Of a DNA stretch of 64,000 bases, positions 1 through 61,431 are shown one piece after another. Numbering within the stretch: the stretch's first letter is position 1; each line of letters opens with the position of its first letter. The DNA is from Semisulcospira habei (Eukaryota > Mollusca > Gastropoda > Semisulcospiridae). The stretch spans positions 119,934,582-119,998,581 of the forward strand of contig BTPG01000002.1 in assembly GCA_036245525.1 (NCBI GenBank). Reading direction: 5' to 3'. Both the position numbers and the translations under genes were made by a program. The notes under the pieces are model-generated. The model had not been told where the DNA came from. It saw only the letters and a program-made list of their open reading frames with translations, and searched no databases.

Positions 1-1418
1 CGCCGCAGCCGTACCACCTGTCCAAACTCCGGCGTACCCCTGTGCGCCCAATGGGGATGTCGAATAGGTTAGGCACCCGGGAGACGGCGCTGCGCTTTGG
101 TTCCACAGTGACCATGGGTAGGTTGAGGACCCCCGGTGAATCCAACGGAAAACCGAACAGGAGCGGAGCCTACATCAGCGGTGACTCCTCCTTCGCAGGT
201 GAACCGAGGAACGTTGTGGAGGCCGAGTGCACGGGTAACTGGAGTCAAGGGTCGGCAGCGCCGGAAGAAGGCGCAGCCCAAGATCTGGAGGCGAAGACCA
301 CCTGCGCGGACCGCATCCCATCGCCATCTGGCACCAGCGTAAGCGCAACCAAGGTCCTAGCAGCCTCCTCCGGTCTGCTCCCCAAAGTGAAGTCCAGGAA
401 CTCCGAAGAACCTGGGTCAGCCGAGTCGTCAGCACAGGGGGTCCTTCCGCGGCCAGACGCCCTGCCAGGGGCCAGGAGCCGTCCACTGGAGAACGAAGAG
501 CAGGGTAAGGAGCTCCCCGATCCCACGCAGTGTAGGTTGTTACGGACGAGAGAGGTCATCTAGTCCAAGAAGAGTCAAGAGCGGATCCGCAGCCGGTAGG
601 GGCAGGCAAACTCCTGAGACCTCCCGAGAACCGGTCCCGCCGAGGGAAGCCAACAGCTGACCACTCCAAGGAGGGCGAAGCAAGAAGCTCCGGGAACCGA
701 GAGAAGAAGCGCAGGGTAGTCGAAGCGCCTGTCACGAAGTGCGGCAGCCGCGGCCAACTCCAAGCTGTATCCGAGAGGGCACCAGTGGAGACAGAAGCCG
801 AAGCGCTCGCAGACCTGTTTACCCCCCGTGTGAAGTCAAAACCCTTCCAACTGACTAAGGGTAATTGGGATCTCACGCGTAAAAGGTCACAAGCTAGTGA
901 GTAGTCAGATCTCCAAAGGTGTATATAGTGTATAACTGTGTAGAAAGTGGACATGTAAGTGTAACCCAAGCAAATATGTGTACTTTAACCCCCAAGTGTA
1001 GGTAAACAGGTCTGTGCTAGGCGAAGTAACGACAGCGTCCTCCCCGAGGATCCACCGGAGGGGGTCGAGCGTCCAGAAATGGAGCGACTGCAGCCAGGCG
1101 CCCTGGGACGGAGCACGAAGAAGGGGAAATGGCTGAGTGAGGGGAGAGGAATGGGATGAACGGCAGCCGGACGCGAAGGGGACCGACGAGCGAGACGGGA
1201 CAGGATCCCTGGAGCGACGTGAAGAACGGCAACTCGTAAGCACGCCCGCAGTGGAGAGAGCGGAGTGTAGACGTAGAGTGCTCGAGGAGTGACTCCAACG
1301 ATGGCGAACCGTAGCGGACGAGCATCCCATGGAGCGGTCCCTCCTTGCGTGTAGGAGTTCGAGAGAGGAGGTCCAATGTTGCTGAGAGGATTCCAAAGCG
1401 TGCCGTGAAAGTGTACGC

Positions 1419-2275
1419 GTGCGTGAATGTCTCCGCGAACCGAGCTCTATGGCGAGGTGGGCTCGCTGCCGGCGAGGAGACTCCGCGTAGGAGCCAGCGG
1501 GCTTTCTAGGAGACGAGCGGGGATCGGCATTGGATCAAGGACGGAATGGCGCACGTCCCTCGGCACCGAGCTCCATGCCGGTGCTGGTGTTCTGTCTGTC
1601 ATAAGGTTCGTTCTTGGTGCGTTCCCTCCTAGGAACGACCGCATCGATCAACCCACTCCGCGTACTGGAACGTTGCAACCGGCGTGGTGATCTCTCCCCA
1701 AGATCGTCAAGGAATCGAGCGGTAAGAACGGAGACTGGAACCTCTGTCTAGCCGGCTGTCACCAACAGGACCCTGTAACCACTAGCAGCCGGCTCAGTGT
1801 GTCTCCCGACGAGCAGCGCTGTCCTGGTGGAGCCCCCTCCAGGGAGCGAGGGCGGTGCCAGCATACCCGCTCCGAGCGTGATAACCTGCGCCTCGTCATT
1901 GGCTGCCTGGACGGCTTCCAAGCTGACCGTGAGCGGTGTGTGGGTCCCGTACTGTGCGCCCAGCGGATTCCATTTGTGCCGAGACGATGCATGCGTGCAA
2001 GAATGTCTCCGCGAACCGAGCTCTATGGCGAGGTGGGCTCGCTGCCAGCGAGGAGACTCCGCGTAGGAGCCAGCAGGCTTTCTAGGAGACGAGCGGGGAT
2101 CGGCATATGATCAAGGACGGATAGCGCACGTCCCTCCGCACCGAGCTCCGTGTCGATGCGGGCTTCCTGTCTGCCACAATGTTTGGTCCTGGTGCGTTCC
2201 CTCCTGGGAACCACCGCATCGATCAACCCACTCTGCACACTATACTGACGCGTCCGGCATGGTGATCTCTCCGTC
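1419..2275. repeat. Duplicated GC-rich block inside DIRS-like remnant 4
   Basis: Sequence starting near 1,419 (gtgaatgtctccgcgaaccg) reappears near 1,999. It continues through a shared stretch of about 160 bp with few changes and then weaker similarity. The offset is about 578 bp, so this is a direct tandem-type duplication with unrelated sequence between the copies. Confidence 0.75.
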
Positions 2276-3060
2276 ATCTCGTCGGAACTCGAGCGATCGT
2301 AGTACCGGGAACAGCAGCCGGTATTCCAGCAGGTCTGGAACCAGTCACAGGTGCCGGGCGAACTCGCCAAAGGAAGCCCCAAGTAGCGCCCAGCGCCGTT
2401 CCGGTCACGTGGAGCAGACGTCCCACCAACGTTCGGAGGTACATCCGGCACATGGTAGACAGACCTTGTGCGAGTCCGACGGTCACTGGAATCCTCCATG
2501 TAGTGAGCAGGTCGTCCAGAGACCACTGCAACATATAAAAACCGAAGGCACGCGGGCGTGGGCCTGAGGGACCCTGCCCTGGTAAGGTTAACCTTCGCAA
2601 CACATCATGCACAACAACTCAAGCATGTCATGACAAGTATAGGCCTGAAGCAAGCGGCAGGCACAGTAACCTTAGTCGGAGTGGTGCCCACCGCTGAACA
2701 CCAGCGCTGTACTATAGCGACGGGCCTCCAGGTGCAGCTTTGATCGTAGTTTTATGTTGCCTATACAGGCCATTAATCTCCTTTCGACCGTAATTTGTAG
2801 TCACATGCACAAGCCTTAGGCAAGGAGGAATTTAACCAAAGAGCATATACTAAAGTGTTCAGGAGACATAGGGCTGTCTTAGCACTCTGTTTCCGTCAGG
2901 TAGGTTCGGGTTGGGATGAGGTCACTGGCGCCGGCCCTTAGCTGCCTAGGCGACGGGCTCCACCCGTCCGAAAGCAATGTCCATTTCGTAGCTCTGTTCC
3001 TGTAACTTGCGGAACGAGCGCATGCATAAATGTGAGCAGCACCTGTGGCGGCAAGCCAAA

Positions 3061-3082
3061 CTTTTTTTTTTTTTTTTTTTTC
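3061..3082. repeat. Poly-T tract
   Basis: Uninterrupted run of about 22 T. It could be the reverse-strand poly(A) tail of a retro-insert, but no target-site duplication was found. Confidence 0.7.
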
Positions 3083-4555
3083 TCAGCCACAAAAAGGTCA
3101 TCTTGGACCTTAAAAAACGGCAGTAAGGCGTGGCGACCAGTGGCCCTGCGCTCAAGTAGGCAAACGCCTGACATCCAAGAACAGAAACATGTGATGCCAA
3201 GTATAAAAGTGCACAAGAATGTTCACCCACCAGCCAAATCGTGTACCTAATAAGCCCCCGAGTAAGGTAACAGGGCTGCATTACGCAAACCAGGCATTAC
3301 GTGACCGACACAGTACCAAAGTAAGCGTCGGCTCTCGCCACACTCACCAACGCAATGCGTCAAGGAAATGCTGGAGCATAACACATTCCCCGAACCCCAC
3401 AAGGTACAAAAAGAGTAGGTGATGAACAAGTGAGTAGGTAAGCGCCCGAATAAAGTTAGACTTAACTGTCACCGATCTTTCCCACCACTCCCATTCCATT
3501 AGAGGTTTTAACCGCGAGGAAAAGGTGCTCTGCATCGCTAGACGCCATCTTGGAAAACGAAGCTGACCACCTGTGGATCTGAGCCGTTTAAGAATGACCG
3601 TTCCAGCTAAAAAACGTCTCATTCCTTTCCTCACGCGTAAACGCCCTCTTTTGAGAAAGGGAGATTTTGACCCTGTTAAATAATAATGCCACACCAACAC
3701 GGAAGGAGATAGGGAACGGGCGCGAGGCCCGCCAAGTAAAAGTCAAGAATCTTGGCGCAAAGCAACCGCGCCGAAGAAGACCGCCTTCGAGCCTGCTCAA
3801 CCAGTGCCCAGCGCGGGGACCGGCCGAGGGCCAACCCAACTACCTTACCTTTTCCCGGAACGGGACCGGGGAAGGGGGGAGAAAATCTCAACCAAGGCAC
3901 GCGCGGCGAAGTCACAGCGAAGCAGACAGCACAGCCCAGGCCGGAACCAAGAAGCCAAAGGGCAGCTGCCAACGAAAAGGGGACACCAGAGCCACGCGAG
4001 GCACAGGGAGGACGGACGAAGAAGAATTCAAGCGAAGAACCCAGGCCGTCGACGACCGGCGACCCGGTCGAAAATCCCAAGTCCGTAGGCTAGAGCAAAC
4101 ACGTCTGAACAGCGTAAGCCTAAGTAGACTGACTGAAGGACTATGGGTACTCTGTCCCAGATGGGAAGTATCGGGAGATAACTCTCGGCCCCCTCGGGGT
4201 TCCCCGAGTGCCTCCCGGGTTGTGTGGTAACACAACGAGCTCTTAGGCTAGAATTGCGTAAGTAGTAGACATCTCCCATAAGGTCATGTCATCGGTAATG
4301 TTTTTGAAGAAACAAACAACTCGATCCAACTGCAAGAGACACAGATTCTCATGAACCCCCGCAGTCGTGGGACCTCATGAGAATATGCCTCTTGCTGAAA
4401 CCACATTGCGTCTGTGTTTCTTTGACATTGAATTTACAACGATTCAAAAGCACGATACGCATCCACTGGCAGTGCAGGGATTAATGGCTGTGACTGCAGG
4501 CGAAGGAGAGAGAGAGAGAACTGATTGATGATGCTATCGCCGTTTCAGGCGCCCA

Positions 4556-55318
<50,763 letters not shown>

Positions 55319-55502
55319 CTGAAAAAGAATTTGACATTTTGACATAAACCACAATCTCATTTAACCAAACAATGCTATGACTGGCATTCCAGCACATTTA
55401 AAGCCATGATCATAAAATCTGTGAAAGAAGGACAGCACAGGCTGAAATGCATTTGACTCACTCTCAAAAGGTGCCATGCAGACAACATAAAATAAACATG
55501 GA

Positions 55503-55710
55503 GAGAGAGACAATAGGAGACCCGTAAGACAATGAATTCAATAAAGCCACATCCGTCATTAAATTACGTCATTTTAAATAATAAAATTTTTGACTCCATT
55601 ACGCCCCCGTTATTACCCAATCAACCCTTTGATTTTAAAAAACTGACGAGCATGACGGATGTGGCTTTATTGATCTAATTATCTTACGGGTCTCCTATTG
55701 TCTCTCTCTA
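55503..55710. repeat. Long hairpin, 56-bp arms (MITE or element terminus)
   Basis: agacaataggagacccgtaa at 55,508 and ttacgggtctcctattgtct near 55,685-55,704 begin the arms, which extend to ccacatccgtca / tgacggatgtgg with few mismatches. The loop is about 95 bp and A/T-rich. It is either a MITE or a terminal structure of the adjacent virus-like element. Confidence 0.75.
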
Positions 55711-55972
55711 TAACTATTGTCTCTGTCAATACCTAATCATTTACCTGATCAAGTGATGCCAAGTGAAACTTAATACTTATTAACAAGTTGCAACTAACTT
55801 TTAGGAACCTGCAGAGGTAACCTTTAAGTGTGTTGCCATAAGAACTTATTAATTACTTACCCTAAGTTCTTACAAGTACTTACCCTAAGTTCTTACAACA
55901 ACTTGACTCAAGTCCCAAGATACTGAGACAGATTTGTCAAGATACAAGGACAATAAAAAAACTTTTTTTCTC

Positions 55973-56094
55973 TCAGTAGTACTCTGGCGGTGGTGCAGAT
56001 GGGGTTAAACAATCAGGCACAAGTGGTGTAAATGACGTGTCATCTCTCTGCGAAGCATATGACAAAAATATTGATTGATTACCAAATCTGATTT
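55973..56094 (-). CDS. Possible small ORF ending in a PPxY motif
   Basis: Open minus-strand frame of at least 40 codons directly after the 231-aa gene, ending SAPPPEYY and TGA at 55,973-55,975. No ATG is seen in this frame, so the start is lost, spliced or non-standard. PPxY is a known late-budding/ubiquitin-ligase docking motif in viral structural proteins; here a function is only a suggestion. Confidence 0.35.
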
Positions 56095-56790
56095 TTATTT
56101 GTTTAAAAGATTGTGTAGTTTTTCTGTGGTTTCCTGAACTCCGATCTGTTTTCCCATCTCTAAAAAACTAGCTTTTAGTTCTTCAACATTTACGGGAGAT
56201 TGACTACGCATTTTATTTTGTATTTCAGATTTCTGTTTTTTGTAATTATTTAAATCATCCTGGACCCGCTTAAATTCTTCGTCATCAATAAAATTATCAT
56301 TCAATGCCTTACTGATAATAAGTTTCATACTGCTCAGCTTTGCACCAGCAAGCGTACTCAATGCTTCATGTTTCTGTAACTTCGTATGAAACCTCTTGTT
56401 TATGGCCTCCAAACCAAAGTAAGCCAGGCATGTAGCAACGCTAACACCCTCAACTGCTATTCCAGCCAAACTTCCAATTCCCGTGGCAAACAGAACAATA
56501 CCTCCTACAGAACATCCAGCTGAAACTGCACCAATAGCCATAGAAGTGTTTTGAACAGAATTGAAAACGGTCTTATACCGTCTCTTACATCTGGAGTACC
56601 TCGCCTCTTCACTTTCCAAATATTTAATTGCTTCTGTAATATTCATTAAACGAAATGCGTCTGCCTGTAATGTTTTTTCTGATGCAATTGGCACAGCTGT
56701 CGCATGCGAATCAGGCGCAAGCGTTGTTTTAGTCGTCGCAATTGATTCAGTCGGCTCAAGCGTCGGTAGTATTGGATAAAATTTTACCAT
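56095..56790 (-). CDS. Uncharacterised 231-aa membrane-type protein of virus-like element
   Basis: Intact frame starting at ATG 56,790, after an A-rich leader. Residues 1-50 are Thr/Ala-rich. Residues about 75-125 form a Gly-rich hydrophobic pair of segments (AIGAVSAGCSVGGIVLFATG and GSLAGIAVEGVSVATCLAYF), which suggests membrane insertion. The C-terminal half is helical and charged (DDEEFKRVQDDLNNYKKQKS), probably coiled coil. The middle resembles uncharacterised proteins of similar invertebrate elements, from memory only. It is one of two genes here with no visible lesion. A virion membrane or minor structural role is possible but not shown. Confidence 0.6.
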   Translation of the reverse strand: MVKFYPILPTLEPTESIATTKTTLAPDSHATAVPIASEKTLQADAFRLMNITEAIKYLESEEARYSRCKRRYKTVFNSVQNTSMAIGAVSAGCSVGGIVLFATGIGSLAGIAVEGVSVATCLAYFGLEAINKRFHTKLQKHEALSTLAGAKLSSMKLIISKALNDNFIDDEEFKRVQDDLNNYKKQKSEIQNKMRSQSPVNVEELKASFLEMGKQIGVQETTEKLHNLLNK

Positions 56791-56817
56791 ATTTTTTTTA
56801 TTGACAAATATTTTTAT

Positions 56818-57033
56818 TTAATCATCAATTACATTTTGCAACTCTTCAAAAGTATACAATTTGCTAGCATAATAAAATGCAACAAGATCAATGTGTTCAA
56901 GGTTTATGTAAGTTAGACGAACAAAAGTTGTTTTGTCGACCACCACCTTGACAGCGGGAATACTGCTCGAAACATTAATAACATCAACATTTTTTGTAAT
57001 AGCAATGAAGACCTTTGATGATTCTGATACTGT
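56818..57033 (-). pseudogene. In-frame open extension after the 222-aa gene
   Basis: Directly after the TAA at 57,034-57,036 the same frame stays open for 71 codons to a TAA at 56,818-56,820 and has no Met. Its composition is ordinary protein-like (beta-prone, Val/Thr-rich). Either the upstream gene has a premature stop, or the stop is read through. Confidence 0.5.
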
Positions 57034-57702
57034 TTAATCCCATGTAAGTTTTATTCCCTGTGCAATATTTGCCTCTTTCACAGAAGCTACAGATCTCAAG
57101 ATAATTTCAAATACTATTGTTGCTTCTCTAGCCACGACTAAGCTTGCTGGCATAAACACAACAGAAGTATCTGATCTACCCTTTCTAGTTGTAAGAAGAT
57201 ACCGCCGTTTCTCATAATCTTGCACTTTTAGTTTATCTCTGCTATTGTTGTCTGGGGCAAAACTTGGAACAAGACTTGCAATCATCGGCCCAGAATTAAC
57301 AACCTTCCTAAACACTAAGGCGCCTTCGTCATCAGTGTATACATAAGGACTAATAAATTCAATCTTTATGTCCCAGTCAATTACGGGTGCTGGTGGCGGC
57401 ACAGGTGAAACAACCCATTTATTACCCACATGTATTAAGTTGTTGGGCACATTATTTACAAGATTAGGTGCAACTGGTACAGTAACATCACGAAGCTGAC
57501 CAAGTTTAGGAATCTGTTTTTCACCGTCTTTCATGTCAACAATTACTTTCCTCTTGTACATACCAGTTGAATCAAGTTCAAAACCATATATTTCTCCAAT
57601 TTCCCCTTCCTTCTCAAAATCCTGTACGTCTGCCAAATCTTTCAACTCTGTTACTGGACATGCAACTGGTATGATTCTCGGCTTTGGACCAAGGCCACTC
57701 AT
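57034..57702 (-). CDS. Uncharacterised 222-aa protein of virus-like element
   Basis: The ATG at 57,702 (MSGLGPKPRI) is preceded by tttataaaa. The protein is soluble and beta-rich, with a Pro-rich linker (SPVPPPAPVIDW) in the middle and KRRYLLTTRKGRSDTSVVF in the second half. There are no transmembrane segments. I do not recognise the family. Position between a membrane-type gene and a structural-type gene suggests a virion component. The frame continues past its stop for 71 codons. Confidence 0.55.
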   Translation of the reverse strand: MSGLGPKPRIIPVACPVTELKDLADVQDFEKEGEIGEIYGFELDSTGMYKRKVIVDMKDGEKQIPKLGQLRDVTVPVAPNLVNNVPNNLIHVGNKWVVSPVPPPAPVIDWDIKIEFISPYVYTDDEGALVFRKVVNSGPMIASLVPSFAPDNNSRDKLKVQDYEKRRYLLTTRKGRSDTSVVFMPASLVVAREATIVFEIILRSVASVKEANIAQGIKLTWD

Positions 57703-57980
57703 TTTTATAAACAAAAATAAAATTATTTAATTTCCAACACAACACTAAAATCATGCATAACAACTGGTTTGTCATCTTGATTAGTTACAGATATACACAG
57801 TGACTCAAAGAAACTGGCACCTAATTTCTTAAACTGTAAATTAGGAAATCTAGCAACCACACTTTCACAATAGGGTGCACTTCCAGTTGGTAAGCATCTC
57901 AACAAAGTCGAAGGCTTTCCATTGTGAACATTCTCAGTTGTGTTTAGTTCTTTCAAATAAATATTTAGCACTGTGTGTAC

Positions 57981-58793
57981 AGCTTGACGACCTCGATTTT
58001 GCAGACGACTTGGCATTACTGTCCCACACTCATCAACAAATGCAGGACAAGACCACAAGGCTTGCTGACATCTCGTCCCAAGTGGGCCTCGCCATTCACA
58101 AACAGAAAACAAAGACAATGAGGCTGAACGCAACCAGGGAAGAACCAGTCTTGCTTGCTGGCACCCCGTTGGAGGAGGTGGAGTCCTTCACCTATCTCGG
58201 GAGCATCATAGACAAAAAAGGCGGCACTGATGCAGATGTCAGAGCACGAATCGGTAAAGCCAGAGCAGCCTTTCTCCAGTTGAAAATAGTGTGCAGTTCC
58301 AGAGAGCTGTCACAACACACCAAAGTCCGGATTTTCAACTCCAATGTAAAAGCAGTTCTCCTATATGGAGCAGAAACTTGGAGATTGACCAAAACCACAG
58401 TCAACAGAGTACAGACCTTCATGAACAGTTGCCTTAGAAGAATTTTGAAAATCCACTGGCCAGAGAAGATCAGCAACGTCAGACTCTGGGAGAGAACAGA
58501 GCAGATAACAGCAGAGAATGAAATTGGGCGAAGAAGATGGGGATGGATCGGTCACAGTCTGAGAAAGCCAGCTTCCAGTATCACTAGGCAGGCATTGTCA
58601 TGGAACCCCCAGGGAAAGAGGAAAAGAGGTAGGCCGAGAAACTCCTGGCGTCGAGACCTCCAAGCAGACATCAAGAGACTGGGAACCACCTGGAGTAGAA
58701 TCGAAGGAGAAGCACAGGACAGGAGTTGCTGGAGGTCTCTCGTCGACGGCCTATACCCGGGTAGGGGTGACAGGCGTAAGTAAGTAAGTAAGT
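57981..58793 (+). mobile_element. RTE-like LINE copy 3, 5'-truncated, inserted in a virus-like gene
   Basis: 813 bp with a target duplication actgtgtgtac at 57,970-57,980 and 58,794-58,804 and a GTAA tail. By eye there are only about a dozen differences from copy 1 (27,548-28,358), so both are young. It carries the RT FADD box and C-terminal region in one open frame. Confidence 0.9.
57982..58783 (+). pseudogene. C-terminal reverse transcriptase of RTE-like LINE copy 3
   Basis: Continuous frame from LDDLDFADDLALLSHTHQQ to the terminal GLYPGRGDRRK. It contains [36 protein letters not shown] and KRKRGRPRNSWRRDLQADI. It has no endonuclease and only the end of the palm, because of 5' truncation. 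Confidence 0.88.
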
Positions 58794-59259
58794 ACTGTGT
58801 GTACTGACAAATTGACAGGGCGTTTCCCAGTTATTTTAAGTTTTTTGGTCTTCATTGTTATAATACCAGACATAGCTTCATCTAAATCATCTGATCTAAA
58901 CCAATCTTCATCAATATAAAATCCAAGTAAATATGCAAATCTATCTGAGATCCTTAACCAATTTTGTGTCGGAAATTCTAATGTAACAAGTAGGTTAGCT
59001 GGATTTAAAGTTGCTTTAATTTTAAATTTACTCTGAAACCATTCAGCTATAGTACAAAAGTCATAATACCCAGGCGGTAAAGCTTCAGTCTTACCATCTA
59101 AATTTACTTTATTATATATATATCATCTTCTACATTAAACCATTTTACTGTATAGAACATTTCATGGATAGCAACAGCCTTGCTACCATCACGATTATCA
59201 ATCCCATTAGTTAACCACACTGGTTTGCTTGTGTCAAGATTTGTTAATGTGATAAACAT

Positions 59260-59283
59260 TTTTATTATCTCATATAAAAAAGG
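59260..59283. promoter_or_regulatory. 24-bp divergent start region, TATAAAA-containing
   Basis: Only 24 bp separate the ATG of the minus-strand gene (59,259) from the ATG of the 410-aa gene (59,284). The spacer has ataataaaa facing left and catataaaaaagg facing right, so any promoters and leaders must be extremely compact. Confidence 0.5.
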
Positions 59284-60516
59284 ATGGAATTTAAATCACC
59301 AACCATTACCAATACAAACGCATTTCAATTTAATGTGGATGCCAAATATAATGTTGCACCTACTTATGAACAGAAAATAATTCAACTAAATCAGCTCGAC
59401 ATAGCTGTAAGCGAACAAGATTTATTCCAAGTTAAAATACCAAATCCATTTGATCATTACCTAAACCCTCCAATAACAGACGACTCTACTGCAAGAAAGT
59501 GGTCTTCAAGTCCACTACAGATGTTTCAAAATCAACTCAACTTTGCAATACTATGTTCAACTACAGGCTGTGGTGTTTCATTCACAGACCACTTGAATCA
59601 TTCAAACAAACTTATTAGATCTGTCTACCGTTTCCATGTTTATTACCAGCTTAGACGTATACTGTCAGAACTTCATACACCACTACCCACTGAATCTAGT
59701 TTCAACAGGTATAACAACCCCATGGATATGAAAGCGTTTGAACGCATCTGTAATGAGTTTAACATCAGCCCCGGTACAAAGTATGACTTCACACAAAAAC
59801 TTGATGATCACAATGGTATGGGCACATTGTATTATGCTATGAGTCACAGACAATACCCACAAGATTACTACCCTGGTTACACTTCATTCTCATCAAAATC
59901 ACAAGTCTGGATAGGTTCCATTGAACAGAAACAGACTAACGCATGGACCACATTTATTTTAGACAAAAGTGACGGGTTTACTCAAGCAGGAGTCGAGCGC
60001 GTCAATGAGTCTATCAGAACATATGTCTGGTGTATCCTAGGAGCACAATCATTAACAAAATCGAATATTTTGAATGGAAGTGGAAAGTTTGAATCTCAAA
60101 AACAGTTTCTCGCAAATCTGGAAGATTCAATTAATTCAACAGTAGATTTCCCGTCAAGCATACAGCGTTATCAAGACGTTCTCAGATATGCCAGATCAAA
60201 AGTTGACTTTGTAGTTGGCATAGGGTTATACATGTTACCATCTGACCTTCAACTCCAAATGGGTACAATAACAAATTATAATAATGAAATAGTTGTTGCA
60301 GGTGTTGGTCAAAAACTCGGTCTCAATCAATCTGTAAACTTAGGAGCAACAACCACACATGTACAGTCATTAAAATCATTACAGACGGTAACACCCCCGG
60401 CCCCGGCACTCATACAACCAGTACAGTCAACCCCGGACACACATGAGTCAGAGAGAACTGCATTGGTAATAGGCCTAACGGGATTAGGGGTTTTACTTCT
60501 TTATCTGTTTCATTAA
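59284..60516 (+). CDS. Uncharacterised 410-aa protein of virus-like element, C-terminal membrane anchor
   Basis: Intact frame from ATG 59,284. The N-terminus is Asn/Thr-rich. Conserved-looking blocks are FQNQLNFAILCSTTGCGVSF, LIRSVYRFHVYYQLRRILSE and FERICNEFNISPGTKYDFTQ. The last residues, ALVIGLTGLGVLLLYLF, form one transmembrane helix, preceded by a Pro/Thr-rich linker. Similar proteins occur beside capsid genes in invertebrate elements as far as I recall, but no function is known to me. A minor capsid or entry-complex role would be speculation. The end overlaps the converging membrane gene by 24 bp. Confidence 0.6.
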   Translation: MEFKSPTITNTNAFQFNVDAKYNVAPTYEQKIIQLNQLDIAVSEQDLFQVKIPNPFDHYLNPPITDDSTARKWSSSPLQMFQNQLNFAILCSTTGCGVSFTDHLNHSNKLIRSVYRFHVYYQLRRILSELHTPLPTESSFNRYNNPMDMKAFERICNEFNISPGTKYDFTQKLDDHNGMGTLYYAMSHRQYPQDYYPGYTSFSSKSQVWIGSIEQKQTNAWTTFILDKSDGFTQAGVERVNESIRTYVWCILGAQSLTKSNILNGSGKFESQKQFLANLEDSINSTVDFPSSIQRYQDVLRYARSKVDFVVGIGLYMLPSDLQLQMGTITNYNNEIVVAGVGQKLGLNQSVNLGATTTHVQSLKSLQTVTPPAPALIQPVQSTPDTHESERTALVIGLTGLGVLLLYLFH

Positions 60517-60733
60517 ATAACCCACCATCAACCCTCCTACTGTAACCAGAAAGATCCACACATGCTCCGCCATAAAACCAACTACCTTTGCTGTAGTAGT
60601 GATAAGCCAACTGACAACTGTGCCAATTATGCCAGGCAAAGCATCCATTGCTTTCACAGCCAATTTCTTAAGCAAGTCTGATATGTGAGACAGTTGTTTC
60701 TTTACCCATGACTGTAAATCTTTTGGGTCTGTT
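60493..60733 (-). pseudogene. C-terminal two-helix membrane segment of a frameshifted gene
   Basis: The frame is open from about 60,733 to TAA near 60,493, with two hydrophobic helices (ALPGIIGTVVSWLITTTAKV and VWIFLVTVGGLMVGYLM) and a Lys-rich end. No ATG precedes it in a good context. It overlaps the end of the next fragment in another frame, so it looks like the last third of the same gene after a frameshift near 60,735. Confidence 0.55.
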
Positions 60734-61431
60734 GGTGGTGCCGGGCTGGTGGTGCTGGAGGTAGAGAACCACCGGGTTCACCAGCACCAGAGACAGCTAA
60801 CACAACAGTACTAATAATAAATCCAAGAGCAGTAATTAAACTTGCAATAGTGATACCCTGTTCTCTGAAAAGTGTTTTTAGTCTCTCAGCCAGAGTAGTG
60901 TCTTCGTGAAGTATTTTCTGAATAGTTTCTCTAATTCTGTTGACCTGTGATTTTAGTTTTTGTCTTCCAATATGAATTGTTTCTAACCGTCCTGATCTTT
61001 CTATCTGCAAATCATTTAATCTGTGGTGGATTCTTTCTTTCATTTCTGTGTCTGCTGTAGCCAGTTTCTCTTTTTCATGTTCTATGTGTTTATCAAGCTC
61101 ACCTAGTTTGGCAACATTGTTTACCATCTCACCTCTTATTGTCTGCAATGATTTATCCAAACCCATAATCTCTCTCATTGACAAAGGTGGATCATCTATT
61201 GTTTTCATAGCGTCATTTATTTGTCCTTCAGTAAATGAGGTTTCTTGTATCACTGTGTTTGCTATTTCTGGTAGGCTTGTTACTGGTGCCATTTCAATTT
61301 GTTGCCCTGTTGGCAACTTTGTTTGCGTGTCGTGAAGCACACTAGCCAGTCTAGGCGTGACAGGAGACCCTCCAATACCAAGTTGGCGCAAGGCACCAAC
61401 ACCACCTTCATTTTTTATTGTACTTAAAACC
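60702..61431 (-). pseudogene. Coiled-coil membrane protein fragment of virus-like element
   Basis: The middle part of a frameshifted gene. It contains a long charged coiled coil (about 100 residues, including LGELDKHIEHEKEKLATADT) followed by a helix, GITIASLITALGFIISTVVL, and a Gly/Pro-rich linker. The frame is open upstream to about 61,431 without needing the Met at 61,391. It probably belongs with the fragments on either side. Confidence 0.55.

Larger units (their letters stand above)
1..4312 (-). mobile_element. DIRS-like element remnant 4 (5' part, minus orientation)
   Basis: The right edge (about 4,110-4,312) has the same terminal repeat seen at 20,385-20,565 and 33,941-34,150: gcttagg-like sequence, then a catcggtaatg motif and a T/A-rich end. 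This makes 1-4,312 the 5' side of a minus-strand DIRS-like element. The GC-rich body has many long open frames on both strands but none that I can match to gag or RT. A block at 1,419-1,700 recurs at 1,994-2,270. A 22-base T run lies at 3,061-3,082. The middle, 2,590-3,660, is less GC-rich and may be a separate insertion that I do not recognise. Confidence 0.6.
57723..59259 (-). pseudogene. Structural-type (penton-like candidate) gene, split by an RTE insertion and a frameshift
   Basis: The N-terminal part reads from ATG 59,259 to about 59,115 and then shifts frame in a short TA repeat (59,111-59,123). The next part reads from about 59,110 to 58,805. The C-terminal part reads from about 57,969 to the TAA at 57,723, ending HDFSVVLEIK. 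Between the last two lies an 813-bp RTE fragment with an 11-bp duplication. The pieces are in one order and orientation, so this was a single gene of roughly 260 residues. The penton-like suggestion rests on its beta-rich character and position only. Confidence 0.55.

Noticed and set aside
42..2743. Many 60-170-codon frames on both strands of the GC-rich left end
   Set aside because: High GC removes stop codons in all frames; none shows a recognisable domain, and the sequence belongs to a DIRS-like remnant.
3667..4230. 187-codon plus-strand Arg/Lys-rich frame
   Set aside because: Opposite strand of the DIRS-like 5' region; composition driven by GC content and no motif.
59284..60516. Assigning a definite capsid or fusion role to the 410-aa protein
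   Set aside because: Only a C-terminal membrane helix and context support it; no catalytic or fold-defining motif is visible.
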